From: Paraburkholderia piptadeniae
GTDB taxonomy: Bacteria > Pseudomonadota > Gammaproteobacteria > Burkholderiales > Burkholderiaceae
Length of the DNA: 64,000 nt
Assembly (NCBI RefSeq): GCF_900007165.1
Contig: NZ_CYGY02000065.1
Location: 1-64,000, forward strand
Reading direction: 5' to 3'
This document shows, one piece after another, positions 61,111 to 64,000 of this stretch (positions are counted from its first letter, which is position 1; the number at the start of each line of letters is the position of its first letter). The notes below the pieces were generated by a model that searched no databases, had not been told where the DNA came from, and was given only the letters and a program-made list of their open reading frames with translations. Made by a program: the position numbers and the translations under genes.

Positions 61111-62115
61111 ATGGCAAAAATCGTACTGGGAATGGGGACATCGCACGGTCCCATGCTCGTGACGCCGCCTGAAACCTGGGGCGCTCGTGTACCCGATGAT
61201 CGACTGAGCAAGCATCACTTCGAGGGCCGTGAGTGGTCCTTCGATGAACTCGTCGATTATCGGCGTGCCGAGAACCTCGGGGAGCAGATCACGCTCGACG
61301 TATGGGAAGCCAGGCACGCTCAGTGTCTCGCGGCTATCGAGGAGATGGCGCGGGTTCTCGCTGAAGCGAAGCCAGACGTCGTTGTCATCGTCGGCAACGA
61401 TCAGATGGAAATCTTCGATACCGACTGCATCCCCGCACTCAGCGTCATGTGTGGCCCGACGATCGTAAACAACATGATCAGCCACGAGAAACTTCAGACG
61501 ATGCCCCCGGGTGTGCGCCACGCGATGCCTGGCTATATGCCGGATACCGCGAGTTACTCGGGCGTTCCCGAACTCGCGAAGCACGTCATCAAGACCGCGA
61601 TGGACGATCAGTTCGACGTCGCAGCCCTTCAACGTCTGTCGGAAACCGAAACGCCACACGCGTTCGGGTTTGTGTTCCGTCAGTTGATGAAGGATCAGGT
61701 GATCCCGACTGTGCCGGTGCTCGTCAACACGTTCTACCCGCCGAATCAACCAACTGTTGCCCGCTGTCACGCGTTCGGTCGCTCGATCGGTCGCGCTATC
61801 CAGTCGTGGGAGACGGATGCACGCGTTGCGGTCATCGCCTCGGGTGGTCTGACGCACTTCGTAATCGACGAGCGCGTTGACCAGTTGGTCCTGAGCGCGA
61901 TGAAGAACCATGATTTCTCACCGGTATTCGAGCTTGACGAAGCGATCTTCCAGGCAGGCACGTCGGAAATCAAGAACTGGATTCCGGTCGCTGGCGTGAT
62001 GGACGAAATCGGCTTCGACATGACGGTGGTCGATTACGTGCCGTGCTACCGCAGCGAAGCCGGTACCGGCAACGCCATGGGGTTCGTCTACTGGAAGTCG
62101 CCGGACCAGGAATAA
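61111..62115 (+). CDS. LigB-type extradiol ring-cleavage dioxygenase
   Basis: A 334-residue class III extradiol dioxygenase catalytic chain. It has H12 in GTSHGPML (iron ligand), IVGNDQMEIF near residue 94-103, NTFYPPNQPT and SGGLTHFVIDE with the catalytic His, then TSEIKNWIPVAG. It has no fused LigA domain and no separate alpha subunit gene, which points to the gallate or 3-O-methylgallate dioxygenase group rather than protocatechuate LigAB. I could not assign the second iron His with certainty. It starts 27 bases after the ligJ-type gene. Confidence 0.9.
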   Translation: MAKIVLGMGTSHGPMLVTPPETWGARVPDDRLSKHHFEGREWSFDELVDYRRAENLGEQITLDVWEARHAQCLAAIEEMARVLAEAKPDVVVIVGNDQMEIFDTDCIPALSVMCGPTIVNNMISHEKLQTMPPGVRHAMPGYMPDTASYSGVPELAKHVIKTAMDDQFDVAALQRLSETETPHAFGFVFRQLMKDQVIPTVPVLVNTFYPPNQPTVARCHAFGRSIGRAIQSWETDARVAVIASGGLTHFVIDERVDQLVLSAMKNHDFSPVFELDEAIFQAGTSEIKNWIPVAGVMDEIGFDMTVVDYVPCYRSEAGTGNAMGFVYWKSPDQE

Positions 62116-62129
62116 GGATTAGAAAATAT

Positions 62130-62792
62130 ATGAAAAGCAAAGACGAATACGTCCACCGCCTTCGGCGATTGGACTGCTGCGCCGTCTCCGATGCGCTGGA
62201 CAAACTCGGTCTGACCGGCGTCGTCAGCGGTGTGCAGCAGGCTTCGGGCACCAAGCGTATCGCAGGTCGCGTGATCACGATGAAACTCGGTGTTGGTGAT
62301 CCGCCTCCAGGCCCGCCGCGTCACCTGGGCACCACCGCTATCGAACTTGGCGGTGCCGACGACGTGATTGTTGTCGAGCAGCGTACTGGCATCGAAGCCG
62401 GTTCGTGGGGTGGCATCCTCTCGTTAGGCGCCAAGGTTCGCGGCATCGCTGGCGTGATCGCCGATGGTCCGGTCCGTGATATCGATGAATCCCGCGAGAT
62501 GGATCTGGCGGTGTTCACGAACGCGTTCACCGCCCGCACTGCCCGAGGTCGCATCGTCGAGAAGGGCGTCAACGTTCCGGTTGAGGTCTTCGGTACCGCC
62601 GTCGATGCCGGTGATTATGTGATCGCCGACAGCAGCGCCGTGATCTTCATCAGCGCTGCCAACGTCGCACGCGTGGTCGAGACCGCCGAGTCGATCGTGG
62701 CCCGTGAAGCCCTGATGGCGAAGGCTGTACTGGCAGGCACCCCCATCCACGAGGTGATGGGCGGCAACTACGAATTTATGCTTAAGGATTAG
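62130..62792 (+). CDS. RraA-family protein 1 (aldolase-like)
   Basis: A 220-residue RraA/HMG-CHA aldolase-fold protein, first of three in tandem. It keeps the metal/substrate pair R116-D117 (DGPVRDIDE) and AKVRGIAGVIADG. In the position where the other copies have WGEIM or WGDIM it has WGGIL, so an acidic residue is missing and activity may differ. The start (ATG 62130) follows aaggatt. It probably forms a trimer or hexamer, possibly with the others. It would split a hydroxy-oxoadipate or act as a related decarboxylase. Confidence 0.84.
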   Translation: MKSKDEYVHRLRRLDCCAVSDALDKLGLTGVVSGVQQASGTKRIAGRVITMKLGVGDPPPGPPRHLGTTAIELGGADDVIVVEQRTGIEAGSWGGILSLGAKVRGIAGVIADGPVRDIDESREMDLAVFTNAFTARTARGRIVEKGVNVPVEVFGTAVDAGDYVIADSSAVIFISAANVARVVETAESIVAREALMAKAVLAGTPIHEVMGGNYEFMLKD

Positions 62793-62794
62793 TC

Positions 62795-63472
62795 ATGTCC
62801 GAAATCGAACAAGACAAGAACGTTGCACGTGCAGCGAAACTCGAAACGGCGACCCTGAGCGACGCTCTCGATCGTCTGGGCCTCAACGGCCAGTGCAGCC
62901 GGATCAAGCCGCGTGACCCGTCCTTCCGCATGACTGGCCGTGCATTCACGATCCTCTACGGCCCGGCTGCTTCTCCCGCAGGCACGGTCGGTGACTTCAT
63001 CGACGACGTGCCGCCCGGCAGCGTGATCGTTCTCGACAACGGCGGTCGCACCGATGCAACCGTTTGGGGCGACATCATGACCGAAATCGCACACCGTCGC
63101 GGCATCGCCGGCACGGTGATCGACGGCATCAACCGCGACGTCCATCTCTGCCTGTCGCTCGGTTATCCGGTGTTCTCCAGGGACAACTGGATGCGCACGG
63201 GCAAGGATCGCGTGCAAGTCGAAGCCACAAACGTGCCGGTCAACGTCGGCGACGTACGTGTTGCTCCGGGTGATCTCCTGCGTGGTGATGCCGATGGTGT
63301 GATTTCTATTCCTAATGAACACGAAGAACGTGTGCTCGCCGCCGCGGAAGAAATCGACGCAGCAGAAAAAGCCATTCGTGCAGCAGTCGCGTCCGGCATG
63401 CGCCTCGACGAAGCGCGTAAGCAATTCAAGTACCATCAATTGCAAACGCGCAACACCGGGAGCAAAGCATGA
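62795..63472 (+). CDS. RraA-family protein 2 (aldolase-like)
   Basis: A 225-residue RraA-fold protein with R114-D115 (DGINRDVHL) and WGDIMTEIAHRRGIAGTVI, so the predicted metal site is intact. The family includes 4-hydroxy-4-methyl-2-oxoglutarate/4-carboxy-4-hydroxy-2-oxoadipate aldolases and RNase E inhibitors; the catabolic context favours an aldolase. It begins two bases after copy 1 and overlaps copy 3 by four bases (ATGA), so all three are made together. Its N-terminus has the usual TLSDALDRLGLNG. Confidence 0.86.
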   Translation: MSEIEQDKNVARAAKLETATLSDALDRLGLNGQCSRIKPRDPSFRMTGRAFTILYGPAASPAGTVGDFIDDVPPGSVIVLDNGGRTDATVWGDIMTEIAHRRGIAGTVIDGINRDVHLCLSLGYPVFSRDNWMRTGKDRVQVEATNVPVNVGDVRVAPGDLLRGDADGVISIPNEHEERVLAAAEEIDAAEKAIRAAVASGMRLDEARKQFKYHQLQTRNTGSKA

Positions 63473-64000
63473 CAGGCCCGCGTTTCAATCCGGGAGAGAC
63501 GACACGCTTCGACGTTCAACGTCCGGACACCAAACTAATTAAGGCGGCTGGCAAATTACCGTCTGCCACCCTGCATGAAGCGGCTGGCAAGATTGGTGCA
63601 CTGCCGGCCGCAATCCACCCTGTGGCACCTGGCTTCAAGGTATGCGGCCCAGCTGTGACCGTCCATTCGTCGGGTGGTGACAACCTGTGGTTGCACCGGG
63701 CGATCTACGCCGCACAACCAGGCGACGTCCTAGTCGTCTCTGTAAGTGAATCGTATGAACATGGGTACTGGGGTGAGATCATGTCAACGGCCGCAAAGGT
63801 TCGCGGACTTGCAGGTCTCGTCATTAACGGGTGTGTTCGTGATCAGCGACTGCTGTCCGAGATCGGGTTCCCAGTTTTCGCCCGAGGACTTTGTATTCGC
63901 GGCACAGGAAAAGATTTTGGCGCCCGTGGCTGGATCAACGCACCGATCCGACTCGACGACGTGACCGTTAATGCAGGTGACCTGATTGTTGGTGACGAAG
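63469..64000 (+). CDS. RraA-family protein 3 (CHA aldolase-like), runs off the window
   Basis: At least 177 residues from ATG 63469; the frame stays open to the end of the window, so the gene is cut by it. It has an N-terminal extension (MTGPRFNPGETTRFDV), then ATLHEAAGKIGALP, WGEIMSTAAKVRGLAGLVINGCVRD with E103, R124 and D125, the set expected for a working 4-carboxy-4-hydroxy-2-oxoadipate aldolase. Of the three copies it looks most like a catabolic aldolase. Its start overlaps the stop of copy 2. Confidence 0.85.
   Translation, partial: MTGPRFNPGETTRFDVQRPDTKLIKAAGKLPSATLHEAAGKIGALPAAIHPVAPGFKVCGPAVTVHSSGGDNLWLHRAIYAAQPGDVLVVSVSESYEHGYWGEIMSTAAKVRGLAGLVINGCVRDQRLLSEIGFPVFARGLCIRGTGKDFGARGWINAPIRLDDVTVNAGDLIVGDE

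Noticed and set aside
1..64000. CRISPR arrays, tRNA or rRNA genes, and replication origins
   Set aside because: I saw no regularly spaced repeats, no tRNA cloverleaf or rRNA sequence, and no DnaA-box cluster or iteron array; a dedicated tRNA scan could still find one I missed.

Overview
The window looks like chromosomal DNA of a plant- or soil-associated member of the Burkholderiaceae, most likely Paraburkholderia or Caballeronia. The signs are high-GC coding with heavy G/C third positions in the first 28 kb, a luxR-rsaL-luxI trio of the BraR/RsaL/BraI type, Burkholderia-type porins, a DUF4148 protein, and a pcaI-J-B-D-C order. No 16S or other marker gene is present, so the genus is an inference.

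Positions 1-28.4 kb carry dense, mostly intact genes: a yefM-yoeB toxin-antitoxin pair; five beta-ketoadipate genes (pcaIJBDC) divergent from a LysR regulator, with two candidate IclR/PcaR-type operators between them; folE; an EamA exporter and an AraC regulator; an EpsC-type serine acetyltransferase; a PotABCD-type ABC importer; a lactonase, a ketoglutarate-semialdehyde dehydrogenase and a DHDPS-family enzyme that together suggest non-phosphorylative sugar (acid) catabolism; an acyl-homoserine-lactone quorum-sensing locus with a clear lux box; a DHA2 efflux pump and a GntR regulator; a universal stress protein next to an FNR-type regulator; and an EgtB-like sulfoxide synthase.

At about 28.4 kb the sequence changes character. 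Base composition becomes more mixed and IS3 and IS6 transposase scraps appear. To about 37.3 kb there are many broken genes: a porin, a MarR regulator, a LysR regulator, a flavin reductase and the tail of an MFS transporter. Intact genes among them are a chemotaxis receptor and a Bug-type binding protein. From 37 to 44 kb come an MFS pump, an orphan TRAP binding protein, a DoxX-like/SnoaL-like membrane pair, a second IS3 remnant and an intact porin.

From 44.7 to 64 kb lies a large aromatic-catabolism locus. A leftward block (58.8 to 44.7 kb) encodes a BNR-repeat protein, an acyl-CoA-dehydrogenase-fold monooxygenase, a 101-residue unknown, two Rieske oxygenases, two amidohydrolases, an MDR dehydrogenase, an FAD-dependent oxidoreductase, an MFS transporter, a muconate-lactonizing-type enzyme and two DoxX-like/small-partner membrane pairs. 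A rightward block (59 to 64 kb) encodes a VanB-type reductase, a LigJ-type 4-oxalomesaconate hydratase, a LigB-type extradiol dioxygenase and three tandem RraA-family proteins. The rightward block reads as a gallate-type lower pathway: ring cleavage, hydration, then aldol cleavage to pyruvate and oxaloacetate. The leftward block would be the upper pathway feeding it; the starting substrate is not evident.

The most novel-looking element is a recurring two-gene membrane module: a DoxX-like protein of about 157-178 residues, overlapping or abutting a 58-64 residue two-helix partner. It occurs three times (29.2, 44.8 and 45.7 kb), with a more distant DoxX relative paired with a membrane-anchored SnoaL-like protein at 40 kb. 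The copy at 29 kb has a GTG-started partner and lies beside a duplicated copy of the 41-kb promoter and the first codons of the SnoaL-like gene.
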